Notes: generated by a model not told the origin, from the letters alone. A DNA stretch of 64,000 bases from Trebonia sp963767685 (GCA_963767685.1 CAVYEZ010000015.1:1-64000); one strand, 5' to 3'. Shown: positions 1 through 8,083, counted from the stretch's first letter. Numbers and translations are program-made.

Positions 1-273
1 CATGCTGCGTAGTCGCCCTGCTTTTCCAGGTTGACGCTGGCTTCCGTGAGGTCGATCCGGAAGTTTCCCTCTACCAATATCACGAGGGTCGTTCGCTGGT
101 CGTCGGCGGTCCACTCGTGGCGCTTTTCCCCGGCGGGGTGGATGCCCCATTTAACCTCGACGTCCTTGCTTCGACCGCACGCCCTGTGACGGGTCGATGA
201 AGTGACCAAGGATCCAGCCGCGCGTGTCGCGTCCGTCTTCTTCCGCATTGCCGCTGTGCCAGTTCCCGGTCAT
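1..273 (-). pseudogene. Small cupin-like protein, frameshifted and cut by the window edge
   Basis: Reading leftwards from the ATG at 273, the first frame stops at 151-153 after about 40 codons. The conserved remainder (DVEVKWGIHPAGEKR, then a stretch on an acidic ligand-binding-like fold) continues in another frame to the window edge. The extra bases lie around 164-171 (AAGCAAGGAC on the coding strand). Actinomycete homologues of this roughly 110-residue family are often labelled 'signal peptidase I' in databases but look like small cupins; that is memory, not a search. The start codon overlaps the stop of the upstream regulator remnant as ATGA (270-273), so the two were translationally coupled. 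The true function is unknown. Confidence 0.55.
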
Positions 274-2052
274 TGCCGCACCACCCAATCAATAGCAGGA
301 ATATCTATCCGGTCCCCGCCTAGCTTGCTGAGGCGGCGAAGACCCTGAAGAAAAGCGAAGAGTCCCTCGTTACTCCACGCGTCGTCACGCGCAAGTTCCG
401 TCAGTGACTCGCTGTCCAGGCTGGAATGCTGCCGCAGTGACGATGACTCCCAGCCTGCCTCGATCTGCCCTCCGAATCGGTCCCAGAAATCCTCCGAGTC
501 CACGACTATCAGGGACGCGAATTCGAAGTTTCCGGAGACCAGGTTTAAGCCGAAGCCCTGTGCATTCCATCCGCAGCGCGCCGGGGTTTTCCTTGAGGAG
601 CCACCGCATCGGAGCTGACAATCGTGCGGGGTGCATGGGGTCGGCGGCGTGCTGCTTATTGATCGTGTTGTCTATGTCCTCGCGGCCGAACAGTTCCTCT
701 TCCATTTCCCGCGAGAGCGTGGCCGCGATTCTCGCGTCAGCCCGGACAGTCGGTTAGCGGCTGGTCGAAGCCTCTGGGGATGACGGCCAGTTGCCGCGCG
801 GCGTTGACGACGCTGGCTGAGCGCTCTTGCGTCAGCAGGACGTAATCGGCCGGCCTCGGTACGGGTCGGCGGGGCGGGCGAACGCGCACAGGGCAAGCGC
901 CCCGCCCGCGCACAACCTCTGCGCAAGGCCGAGCACCGAGGGAACGTCGGGAAGGTAGCGGTCCCGCAACGGCAGCGAGCCGGGCACCGGCGGAACGCCC
1001 GCCACGAGCGCATCGCACAGTTCGCCCTCAAGGGCATCGAGCGTCAGGGCGTATGAAGCGAACTGCGTGATGCCCAGGGATCCGCTGATCTCGCCTTTCC
1101 TCGCGTCGATGGCGGTCAGGCGGTACAGGGGCATGTCAGCGAACCGCGTCCCGGCGACCAGGGTTTCCGCGAGCCGTTGCACGGCGGAGTCGGCCGCGCC
1201 TGGCGTCAAGCGGGGCATCGCCGCCTGGTGGCTGGGCCGTTGAGCCTGAGCCGGTCGTGGTCCGCTGTCAGGGGCACAGCTGAAGGTCCAGCCAGCCGGG
1301 ACAGGTCAGGACGCTGGTCGCAAGCTCGGCGCCGTCATGACCGAAGCGCGCCCCGTAACGGCCGTACTCTCCGGCCTGGCCACGGTAGTAGGGTACCTAG
1401 CGCGTCCGCGATGCCACGACGGCCGACGCGCTTTCGCCGGCCCGCTGGTTGAGCAGTTCGCGCTTGTCCACTCCGGCCAGGCGCGCCGCGACGCGGCCGG
1501 CGAGCCGTCCCCGGCTGCCAGCCTGCCAGCTCGTTAGGCGGCCTAGCGCGCCGCTGATGTTCTCATCGGCGATTAGCCTGTGCTCGGCGTCTGCTGCCGC
1601 GCCGTCGTCGTTGCCCCGGGCACTGGCTGCGGTAACAGACTGGCCGGTCAGGACAGCGAACCGCTCCCGGACATCAAGCAGAGGCCCATAGCGAGCGCGC
1701 TGTCGAGGAGCCCTTGTTTCTCCGGGCGCGGCTTCAGGTCAGGGGCCATCGTGCCAGTCCTGAAACGGTGCGCAGTCCCGATGTCCAGGTGCCTGGCGAA
1801 ATCGACATTGCTCATCCGCAGCGCGGCCTGCAGCGCGGTCGCGGTGCGCCCGGTCCAGCCGGTCACCACGTCCACGGGCCGCCAGCCACCGACCAGGCGG
1901 AAACGACCGCGCGCGTGTGCTGCGCCTGGCCCGTGCGCCCGGCATGCCCGGACGCGCGCAGGCGCGTACCGCTGTTCCCCCGCACCCCGGCGGGGCCTTA
2001 CTGCCATTGGCGTGCTGTCCGTTCCCTTTGGTTGCTCGCCAGTTACTGTCAT
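270..2052 (-). pseudogene. XRE-type regulator, about 500 codons, broken by many frameshifts
   Basis: Piecing frames together on the minus strand gives one protein. An N-terminal helix-turn-helix (TGWTGRTATALQAALRMS, then PDLKPRPEKQGLLDSALA) lies near 1700-1870. RERFAVLTGQSVTAASA and DAEHRLIADENISGAL lie at about 1545-1660. YYRGQAGEYGRYGARF and LATSVLTCPGWLDLQL lie at 1270-1390. MPLYRLTAIDARKGEISGSL follows in the frame opened at 1218, then PADYVLLTQERSASVV, REMEEELFGREDIDNTINK and finally DSEDFWDRFGGQIEAGW ending at 270. At least eight frame changes are needed (near 1400, 1275, 1215, 860, 740, 545, and three in the helix-turn-helix at 1745-1785 that sum to zero). The start is unclear: ATG 2052 or GTG 1875. 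The family resembles XRE regulators paired with the small cupin-like gene in Streptomyces. Gene identity is inferred; the fragmentation is seen directly. Confidence 0.6.
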
Positions 2053-2084
2053 AAGTGTTGCCAATTCACTACTCTACGAAGTAA

Positions 2085-2092
2085 ACGTACGT
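2085..2092. promoter_or_regulatory. ACGTACGT palindrome in the upstream region of the XRE gene
   Basis: An A+T-richer stretch (about 2055-2105) separates the XRE remnant from the GntR remnant and contains the perfect 8-bp palindrome ACGTACGT. The same ACGT core recurs four times at 2490-2522 on the other side of the GntR gene, so both may be sites for one of the local regulators. The operator role is inferred. Confidence 0.35.
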
Positions 2093-2169
2093 CTAATTCG
2101 GCCGGTTCACAAACCCGGACGACTGCCTCACACGGGGCAAGTCGCCCGGGTGAGTAGGTCGGCCCGAAG

Positions 2170-2454
2170 CTAGCCGTTGCTCCCCGGCTCGGGGTGGGCG
2201 ACGAACGTACCGCGGCCCTGGAGCACGATTAGCCAGCCCCCGCTGACCAGCTCTTCCTTCGCCCGCCGGATCACGTCGCGGCTCACGCCGTACTGGTCGG
2301 CCAGGTCGAACTCGCTCGGCAGGCGGTCGTCAACAGCCAGCGTGGCCGGAGCGGATCTCGCTGAGCAGGTCGTCGTAGACCTGCTGCCACAGCAGCCGTG
2401 GCGCGCGGTGGTTGATGCGGTCCCGCTTGTCCTGGTAGCGACATAGGTGATCAT
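2170..2454 (-). pseudogene. GntR-family winged-helix regulator, frameshifted
   Basis: From the ATG at 2454 the GntR signature is split between two frames. LLWQQVYDDLLSEIRSG lies in one frame (about 2350-2400), and DDRLPSEFDLADQYGVSRD plus VSGGWLIVLQGRGTFVAHP lies in the frame that ends at 2170. The annotated frame therefore reads through a scrambled 35-residue segment between the start and the recognition helix. It is a short DNA-binding-only GntR protein (about 95 residues) of the type found in actinomycete integrative and conjugative elements. It lies divergent from the operator-like repeats at 2490-2522. Disruption or sequencing error cannot be told apart from one sequence. Confidence 0.6.
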
Positions 2455-2485
2455 GGTCCCATGTCCCCTGACCTGCGCTGATGTC

Positions 2486-2525
2486 GCCTACGTTTGCTAA
2501 CGTTGCCAACGTCTGCATACGTCTT
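2486..2525. promoter_or_regulatory. Four helically phased ACGT boxes between divergent regulators
   Basis: ACGT occurs at 2490, 2500, 2509 and 2519, that is every 9-10 bp or one helical turn, with AAC or TAC before most copies. The array lies 35-70 bp upstream of the GntR start at 2454 and 150 bp upstream of the GTG at 2675. Phased copies on one DNA face suggest cooperative binding by a small dimeric regulator. Which protein binds is unknown. Confidence 0.45.
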
Positions 2526-2674
2526 GTAGGCTGCTGCATGCCTTTAGGGTCGTTCGGTCGCTCCAAGTGCGTCCGTTCCCTGCGGCCTGGCCTGCGCGGT
2601 ACCCGCGCAAGAGCGAGATCGTCCCTTTGCGCAACCCAGCAGGGTGACCGGAACCGCCCTGAAGGGAGACTGCC

Positions 2675-2950
2675 GTGCACGCCGCGCCGATCAGTGAACT
2701 GGACACCGACTACACGCCGCGCTACATCCGCCTTGCAAGGCTGCTGCGGAGGCAGATCGAAGACGGGACCTACACCCCGTGGCTCACTGCTGCCGTTGTC
2801 GAAGCGGCTGGCCGCAGCGCACGCGGTGTCGACGGCACGGCGCTGCACGCGCTCGAAATGCTGGTAAGCAGCGGCCACGCGCGGCACGTCGAGTCCAAGC
2901 CGCATCAGGTCACTGGTGGGCGCTCCACCGGTGACAGGCGACTGGCCGGC
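2675..2950 (+). pseudogene. GntR-like DNA-binding protein with compensating frameshifts
   Basis: A GTG at 2675 follows a good Shine-Dalgarno sequence (GAAGGGAG). The frame reads YIRLARLLRRQIEDGTYTP, a GntR winged-helix start, then loses homology for about 20 residues and resumes with TALHALEMLVSSGHARHVES. The missing piece, GSLLPLSKRLAAAHAVSTA, lies in the neighbouring frame. One extra base near 2780 and one lost near 2843 restore the frame, so the recognition helix is scrambled without a stop codon. The normal stop also seems lost: the frame runs on over the next gene to 3376. It is probably a former regulator of a mobile element. Confidence 0.55.
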
Positions 2951-3291
2951 GGTACGCAGGGCCGTGCTCGACCGGATGACCGCGCTGGACATGAGCGCCG
3001 AGTCCCTGGCACGGCAAGCGGGACTCTCTCCCGTGACAGTCCGGTGGTCCGGCCGGTCCCCGGAGCACCCCGGAACGGTCATCGTCCTGAACACGGCGCT
3101 CGGCTTCCCGCGAGACTACCTGGCGCGCCTGCTGGCCGGGCAGCAGCCTGGAGCCGGGAGGCCAGCCTGCCTCGGCGGAACCCTCGGTCACGGACCGGCT
3201 GGCCAGGCTTGAGGCCAAGCTCGACGAACTGCTCACCCTGGCTAGGGCCGGCAATTCAAAGGTCACATATCGGGAAGCCGGGCCGAGTTGA
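2916..3291 (+). pseudogene. XRE-like helix-turn-helix protein with C-terminal helix, frameshifted
   Basis: GTG 2916 opens VGAPPVTGDWPAVRRAVL followed by a helix-turn-helix (MSAESLARQAGLSPVTVRW) and LNTALGFPRDYLARLLAGQQ. One extra G near 3151 shifts the frame. The natural end, VTDRLARLEAKLDELLTLAR, an amphipathic coiled-coil tail, is read in the other frame to the TGA at 3289-3291. The stop overlaps the TTG start of the next gene as TTGA, so the two were coupled. The layout is like small DNA-binding proteins of actinomycete mobile elements; the specific role is not known. Confidence 0.55.
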
Positions 3292-3536
3292 ACGCCCGCC
3301 GCCCGGCACAAAGGCCGTTCACAGCCACAGCGGCTGTCCGCAACCGGATGCGGGAACTCGGCATGACCGCCGCTGAACTGGCAGACAGGGCCGGGGTACC
3401 TGATATCACCCTCAGGTACTTCGGGATGCTCGCTCACGAAGCGAGACGCTCTGAACGTTTGTCGGTTGCGCTTGAATGGCCACCCAATCATCCGCCGGGG
3501 CTATGGGACAAAGAAGTGCAAGTGAATCCCGATTAG
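3288..3536 (+). CDS. Small helix-turn-helix protein (TTG start)
   Basis: An 82-residue protein whose centre, VRNRMRELGMTAAELADRAG then VPDITLRYFG, matches a Cro/XRE-like helix-turn-helix. The C-terminal SVALEWPPNHPPGLWD is typical of short regulators in actinomycete elements. The TTG start overlaps the upstream TGA by one base each way (TTGA 3288-3291), which decides the start. It is the only member of the 0.3-3.5 kb regulator run with no visible frameshift. The target is unknown; the phased ACGT boxes are candidates. Confidence 0.5.
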   Translation: MNARRPAQRPFTATAAVRNRMRELGMTAAELADRAGVPDITLRYFGMLAHEARRSERLSVALEWPPNHPPGLWDKEVQVNPD

Positions 3537-3589
3537 TGCCCAAAAATGACATTCTTGCACTGTCATAGCCTTCCGTTCTTCGTCGTGCA

Positions 3590-3662
3590 CGTGCATGCTC
3601 ACGCGCGCGTCTGCACGTAAACGCGCGGGCACACGCCCTGCACAAGCACGCACATGCGCCAC
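3590..3662. repeat. GC-rich direct repeat, copy R1
   Basis: A purine/pyrimidine-alternating, GCAC-rich block with the palindrome GCACGTGC near 3588-3600. From 3620 it reads AACGCGCGGGCACAC, then TGCACAAGC and ACGCACA. The same ordered words recur at 5004-5050 (R2) in the same orientation with 15 of the first 16 bases identical. It lies between the convergent ends of the genes at 3536 and 3707. Iteron, origin or operator function is possible; none is shown. Confidence 0.5.
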
Positions 3663-3706
3663 AGCAATGGTGGACGATGCCCGTGATGCGCAGAACGGTG
3701 CGTACG

Positions 3707-4381
3707 CTAACCGAACAAGCCGGGAGCTGCTTTTGCTAGAGTGTAAGTTGGAGTCCACGTCCAGCCGGCATCGCCGTCTATGTCGCTTCGGTCAGCAAAC
3801 ATAGTTCTACGCTTGGACAGCTCCAACTGATTAATTCTCTGAAAAATCCGCTCGGCTTCAGCCATCCCTTGAGCCGAGACCTTAATCGTAATATTTTCCC
3901 CGCGCACGACTCCACGAGCGTACTCACCCATTTCTCTCATTGGCGCAGTGTCGGTGATATTGAAAGACTGAGGCTGCCCGCCATCGTCGGGAACGAAGGT
4001 AAACGAGAGATTGACCCTGCCTCCACCTGCGCTTTCCACTCGATAGTTTCGAATAGTTCCCCACCCAGCACGAGGCCACCATTTTTGCGGTTTACCGACC
4101 TGCGGCGCTTCGCGAGGCGTTGACGTGCCCACTGGCCTATGTGTAGAGACTCTCGCCTCTGCATCAATAGATCGACGGTATTTAGCTGCGCATTCAATGG
4201 CGGCCTGCTGCGTTCTATGCTCGTGATGGCATTTAAATACGGATCCATCCGGCAATCTTGCCTCAGCATGAAAAGTAGAGACTTTCCGCTTTGTCGTACG
4301 ACGCTTGCGGCGCCGACGCCTCCCTGTAAGGGGCACAGAGACGCGGAGGGGACCAAATCCAAACCTGAGGCGGAGTCCCAT
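3707..4381 (-). CDS. Hypothetical basic protein, 224 aa
   Basis: An intact ORF in A+T-richer DNA. The N terminus, MGLRLRFGFGPLRVSVPLTG, is followed by a strongly basic segment (RRRRRKRRTTKRK, residues 22-34), then a region with HEHRTQQAAIECAAKY. The C-terminal half is rich in beta-strand-like sequence (GRVNLSFTFVPDDGG) and ends in a low-complexity proline/threonine-poor tail. No catalytic motif is recognised. The N-terminal GFGPLRVSVPLTG motif is shared, from memory, with short uncharacterised actinomycete proteins. It is not operon-linked to its neighbours, as repeat A lies 230 bp upstream of its start. Base composition unlike the flanks suggests transfer. Confidence 0.55.
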   Translation of the reverse strand: MGLRLRFGFGPLRVSVPLTGRRRRRKRRTTKRKVSTFHAEARLPDGSVFKCHHEHRTQQAAIECAAKYRRSIDAEARVSTHRPVGTSTPREAPQVGKPQKWWPRAGWGTIRNYRVESAGGGRVNLSFTFVPDDGGQPQSFNITDTAPMREMGEYARGVVRGENITIKVSAQGMAEAERIFQRINQLELSKRRTMFADRSDIDGDAGWTWTPTYTLAKAAPGLFG

Positions 4382-4748
4382 TTCTTTGACCTTCCCGATG
4401 ACTCGACAGCTCGCTACATGAGGTTAATCGGGCTGGCTCATACCACGATTACCCCTAGGGAAGACGCGAAACAGGGCCCAAAGGTTTACCGGGCCGTGCA
4501 GCGTCTTGGAGTTGCGGCAACTCTGTGCAGCAGTCGGGCCGGAGATGACGTTGTCATGTGCGGGCAGGGGAAGCGCGGAGCGGACTAGGTGACACTAGTC
4601 GGTGCCGTTAGTGTGCTTAGAGGAAGCACCACCGAGATAAGAAGAATTGCCCAATCTCACCGTACGCAGGCGACTCTGCAAATCCGTCACAAGCGTCCGA
4701 GCGATCCACGGAACAGTTCAAGTCGTTGAGTAGTTTCTCACGGGAACT
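4382..4748. other. Intergenic region with repeat copy A; no gene seen
   Basis: About 365 bp without a convincing ORF. It contains the most degenerate copy (A) of the dispersed intergenic repeat at 4606-4645 and should hold the promoter of the gene starting at 4381. Nothing else is recognised. Confidence 0.5.
4606..4645. repeat. Dispersed intergenic repeat, copy A (partial)
   Basis: GTTAGTGTGCTTAGAGGAAG at 4607-4626 matches copies B and D base for base in TGTGCTTAGAGGAAG. The second half (CACCACCGAG) diverges, and the downstream TAATCACA boxes of other copies are absent. It marks the left boundary of the segment carrying the nuclease and HEPN genes. Confidence 0.55.
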
Positions 4749-5003
4749 CTACTCTTTGTTAGAGGGTATCTCCTTGAGGGTAATCTCGTTGTCCTGGGCC
4801 TGGACACTATCAGTGTCGTTTGCCTCAGCTATAACGCCACCGACTATGCTGTCATCATCGACTTCGATCTGAACAACTGGGTCGCCCCTCTTTACTATTG
4901 ATTCATCCTCGGTGAGCGGCTCCCAATCGGCCTCTGATGTCTTGAAGGTTTCGGCTTGTTTCACATAGCGTAGTGGCGTGAACATGCGGGCAATATCGCC
5001 CAT
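4749..5003 (-). CDS. Small acidic hypothetical protein
   Basis: I start it at the ATG at 5003 (MGDIARMFTPLRYVKQAETF), or at the internal ATG at 4985 (MFTPLRYVKQ). Upstream in-frame codons lie in repeat R2 and look non-coding. The 78-84 residues are strongly acidic (VEVDDDS-like stretches, TLKEIPSNKE at the end) with no cysteine pair or helix-turn-helix. It lies 84 bp downstream of the nuclease-like gene on the same strand and in the same A+T-rich island, so it may be the third member of that module. No Shine-Dalgarno sequence is obvious, so the call is tentative. Confidence 0.4.
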   Translation of the reverse strand: MGDIARMFTPLRYVKQAETFKTSEADWEPLTEDESIVKRGDPVVQIEVDDDSIVGGVIAEANDTDSVQAQDNEITLKEIPSNKE

Positions 5004-5078
5004 AACGCGCGAGCACACCCGCGTGCACAAGCCTACGCGTACGCACACGGGGTCCTGCACGAGCACGCTCGAACCCGT
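5004..5078. repeat. GC-rich direct repeat, copy R2
   Basis: Reads AACGCGCGAGCACAC at 5004, then TGCACAAGC and ACGCACACGG, matching R1 at 3620 in order and orientation with small spacing changes. It sits between the end of the nuclease-like gene (5087) and the start of the small acidic ORF. It stands out as a GC-rich island within A+T-rich DNA. Confidence 0.5.
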
Positions 5079-5086
5079 AACTCAAC

Positions 5087-6418
5087 TCACGTCGAGTTGC
5101 GTGCTAGCAGTGTCTGGACAAAATTGTTATGAGCATCCCTAATAGCTTTGTCAGATTCGATTATCTGATATACCTCTTGTTCGCCAAGTATTCGGCTTGC
5201 CTCAATGCATACCTTTAGAAAGCGCGCATAATCGACCGGGCCCGGAAGTTGCCGTCGTAGCCGACGAAGAAGAGAGGCCTCACAGTAGCGAACGGGGAGA
5301 CCGCATGTGGCCTCAAGTGCCGCAAGCTTTCCAGCCACTGTTTTTGCAGGCGCGTTGCCGACAATTATTACCACGCGCAGAGGAGGCAGGCTCTTCAGGG
5401 CTGAGCGAACTGATGACACGTACTCGGTGATGGCGCGCGAATCTTTGGTTGGGAGCGAATAGTTTGCGGCCGTCGTCTTTGCTTCGAGTAGAATTGTATA
5501 AGACTCTCCTGCTGCGCCTGGTGCAATGCAGACCAGGTCTATTCGGCGTTGCGCCCTCTCGGTCCTGATGACAAGAAAGCCAAGTGACTGCATGAGGATG
5601 GCAAGCTGAGCCTCGAAGTAGGTTTCAATCGCCGACTCGCCATATCTCTTTGCCACAACGCCGTCGCGCCTTGCCAACAGCGGAAGCTCTTCTAGGACTG
5701 CAAACAACCCAAGGCTATTGCGTGTCTTGATGTCCGTCTCGTCACGTTCATGCGTGGCTTGTTCGCACCGCTTAGCCAAGGCTCGGCTAAAGAGCGCTCC
5801 GAGTAGAAGGTGCTCGCGCTTCCCGCTAGCGAGACTTACCTCATTGATGGAGTGTAGTGCCGCATATATAAATTCATCCCAACCTTGGGGCGTTCGCCCG
5901 AGGATTGGCGATCCAACAATAGTCATAAAGTGTGCATTCCAAATTCCTCCTATGAACTCCGACAGCAGACGACGTTCTACTGCCGCATCAAACCCGTAGT
6001 CGACCGTGCAGAGGTTATTGTATCCGCGGATGCCGCTATTTTGAAAAGGCCACCATTTAGTCGGAACTTTTATCTTGCTGGATACTCTACTCTCAAGGAG
6101 AACCTGTGACGACTTGACAAATGATGGCGTGAATTGGCTTGCTATTGCGAAACTGATTTCCCTCCAGTCCTTATCGCTGCTCACATTGATCCCAGATTCG
6201 GCCACGCGCTGCAAGTCGCGGCTTAGGACTGGGAGCCAGAGATTATAGCACTCTTCAGCCTTTGTCAGGCATTCTATCTCGGAATAGCTAGAGACGTTAA
6301 CGTGATAAGGAGACGGTAGCGGCTGCGGATGCTTTGCGAGATAATCCTTCGCTTCCCTTTCGGCTTCGTCAAGCCTCTTGTGGATAAACTCAATCATCTC
6401 TCTGTGGGGATCTACCAA
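5087..6418 (-). CDS. PD-(D/E)XK nuclease-like protein, candidate defence effector
   Basis: A 443-residue intact ORF. Residues 265-314 show a PD-(D/E)XK arrangement: E265/E269 in ETYFEAQLAILMQSLGFLV, D294 in RRIDLVCIAPG, then E312-A-K314 in YTILLEAKTT. This is the catalytic D...ExK order of restriction-endonuclease-like folds. The N-terminal 250 residues are largely helical, charged and not recognised; VVIIVGNAPAKTVAGKL follows the nuclease core. The protein may cleave DNA or be a nuclease-fold sensor. It lies 78 bp downstream of the HEPN gene on the same strand, in DNA clearly more A+T-rich than the rest of the window, which favours co-transfer and co-function. The family is not recognised. 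The nuclease fold is inferred from the motif only. Confidence 0.6.
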   Translation of the reverse strand: MVDPHREMIEFIHKRLDEAEREAKDYLAKHPQPLPSPYHVNVSSYSEIECLTKAEECYNLWLPVLSRDLQRVAESGINVSSDKDWREISFAIASQFTPSFVKSSQVLLESRVSSKIKVPTKWWPFQNSGIRGYNNLCTVDYGFDAAVERRLLSEFIGGIWNAHFMTIVGSPILGRTPQGWDEFIYAALHSINEVSLASGKREHLLLGALFSRALAKRCEQATHERDETDIKTRNSLGLFAVLEELPLLARRDGVVAKRYGESAIETYFEAQLAILMQSLGFLVIRTERAQRRIDLVCIAPGAAGESYTILLEAKTTAANYSLPTKDSRAITEYVSSVRSALKSLPPLRVVIIVGNAPAKTVAGKLAALEATCGLPVRYCEASLLRRLRRQLPGPVDYARFLKVCIEASRILGEQEVYQIIESDKAIRDAHNNFVQTLLARNST

Positions 6419-6496
6419 TGAACGCCTCCGTGTTGATGTATTGCCGTGCGAGTCTTAGATAAATAGTCAGGTGAGTGCAGGTGGGACGGTTAGGAA

Positions 6497-7879
6497 TTAC
6501 GACAGCGCTAGCGCGTCCAGTGCCGTTGAGTTAGGCCACTTTGATTCGACCGCCTTGCGAGTCACTGCTATTGCCAATTCTTTAGCGTCCCGATTAGCTT
6601 CGCTCCGCTTCTGAGGGGAAATCTTGCCTCCGTGAACGAGTTTGGACCTGACGCTGTAGATATTTCGTAGCCGCTGAAAAGTATCTCGCACATCAAGCTC
6701 TTCTCGAAGAAATAGTGCCCCATACAAACTAAATTTGTAGGCTATCTCGGTTGTTTGCGCCTGAAATAGGGCGGCTTCCAAGGCAATCGCGAAATCAAGA
6801 AAGTTTGAATCGAGCCATCGTGCGCCACAGCCGCGCAGGACCCTATCGAGCACTACCTCTTGCCCGCTTGATTCAGCACTCCCGAAGTCGGGAATCTTGT
6901 AAGCAAGATCGACAATAGCCAAGAAGTCATCACGGCATAGCAGCTCGTTTGAGACGCCGGCCTTCTCGTCGACAGGGAAAGGTGTATTATTGCGGCCCAT
7001 TGCACCCCAAACGGGAGAGTCGAAATGAGTAATTGTTCCTGAGCCACTGATGCTATATCCGGAGAGAAAGAAACTCAGTGCAATCTTGTGAGGCAGGCGC
7101 GAGGAGTCGAATTCTGTTCCGATCGGGCGCTCTGTGGCTATCTGTATAAGAGCGGACGGCATTGATAGATTAGGGAACTGAGCGAAAGGATAGAGGTCGC
7201 TGTCGGGTACCGGGCGGGGCATAGGAGGATTAGAGTGCGCAGCCCAGTTACCGCGCTCGCGTCCCGTAAGCGGCCTGACAGAAATCCCACGGTAAACGTA
7301 GTGTGCTTCCGGATAAATGCCTGACACGGCAAGATGGCTTATATGAGTTATCGAATCGTTTTTAGCCATGTCATAGAGTTGAGCAGCCAGAGCCGCAGAG
7401 CGTTCCGCGTCTCCTGACGCGAGATCCGTAAGCGACGTGAGATAGTGGACGGCCATTGGGCTAACACACCGAAAAAGTAGCCCGTCTATTTCATCGTCAC
7501 CTATTAGACCGGAATATCTTCCGGTGGCAAGGTTAGTATGCCTTGTGAGGTACTCGGCTAGAGGCGACAGCTGATCTTTAAGCCCAAGGATGCTGTTAGG
7601 AACTGAACGATCTCCGATATCGTAGAGAACTTGCTCAGGATATAGGCCGCTGAGCTGCTCAGTTACCACCTCGGTTCTCCAACCTGCCATTTGCCGGTCG
7701 TTGGGAATGGATGGCGCTTGCCTAGTAAGCGTGAGCGGATGGCCACGCGCATTCATGCGTCTGACCACTTCGATCCTGGCTGACTCTAGTACTTCGCTGA
7801 CCAACTCTGTCAGGCGCCCTTGATCCAGACTTTCCATGACGGACATCTTGCCAGCACACCAGGCGTGCCGCGAACACAT
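6497..7879 (-). CDS. ApeA-like HEPN-domain protein
   Basis: A 460-residue ORF (ATG 7879; M12 at 7846 or M15 are alternative starts, no clear Shine-Dalgarno sequence). The C terminus (about 355-455) has the features of the ApeA-type HEPN family: FAIALEAALFQAQTTEIAYK, GALFLREELD, then VRSKLVHGG with the R411-x4-H416 ribonuclease motif. The N-terminal 350 residues are not recognised. Similar architectures (large unknown N-terminal region plus HEPN_Apea) occur in anti-phage and abortive-infection proteins, where the HEPN domain cuts RNA. It is first in a putative operon with the nuclease-like gene at 5087-6418. The catalytic R and H are both present, so activity is plausible. Activity and phage link are inference. 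Confidence 0.6.
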   Translation of the reverse strand: MCSRHAWCAGKMSVMESLDQGRLTELVSEVLESARIEVVRRMNARGHPLTLTRQAPSIPNDRQMAGWRTEVVTEQLSGLYPEQVLYDIGDRSVPNSILGLKDQLSPLAEYLTRHTNLATGRYSGLIGDDEIDGLLFRCVSPMAVHYLTSLTDLASGDAERSAALAAQLYDMAKNDSITHISHLAVSGIYPEAHYVYRGISVRPLTGRERGNWAAHSNPPMPRPVPDSDLYPFAQFPNLSMPSALIQIATERPIGTEFDSSRLPHKIALSFFLSGYSISGSGTITHFDSPVWGAMGRNNTPFPVDEKAGVSNELLCRDDFLAIVDLAYKIPDFGSAESSGQEVVLDRVLRGCGARWLDSNFLDFAIALEAALFQAQTTEIAYKFSLYGALFLREELDVRDTFQRLRNIYSVRSKLVHGGKISPQKRSEANRDAKELAIAVTRKAVESKWPNSTALDALALS

Positions 7880-8004
7880 TGCAAGGCATGCGGCAGTGCG
7901 GTGCTGCTGATGCCTTACCTGGTCAGAGCATCGTAAGTGAAGATGAGCGATCCGCGACGAGGGTTAGGGCAGCTTGGGCTGACTAGACGACATCCTGGCC
8001 GCCG

Positions 8005-8083
8005 CGTAGTGTGTGCTTAGAGGAAGTATCCGCCCAGCAGCTAGTCGCAGTTTCAGCTGGTAATCACACATGCGGGCGGCTAG
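8005..8083. repeat. Dispersed intergenic repeat, copy B
   Basis: TGTGCTTAGAGGAAGTATC (8012-8030) and CGCCC, then CTAGTCGCAGTTTCAGCTGG and TAATCACACATGCGGGC (8041-8076). It aligns end to end with copies C and D over about 75 bp. It lies 130 bp upstream of the HEPN gene start and separates the A+T-rich module from the lipoprotein gene. Confidence 0.65.

Noticed and set aside
2486..2525. Possible CRISPR-like array
   Set aside because: Only 4-bp cores at 10-bp spacing; no repeat/spacer unit of proper length. No CRISPR array is seen in the window.
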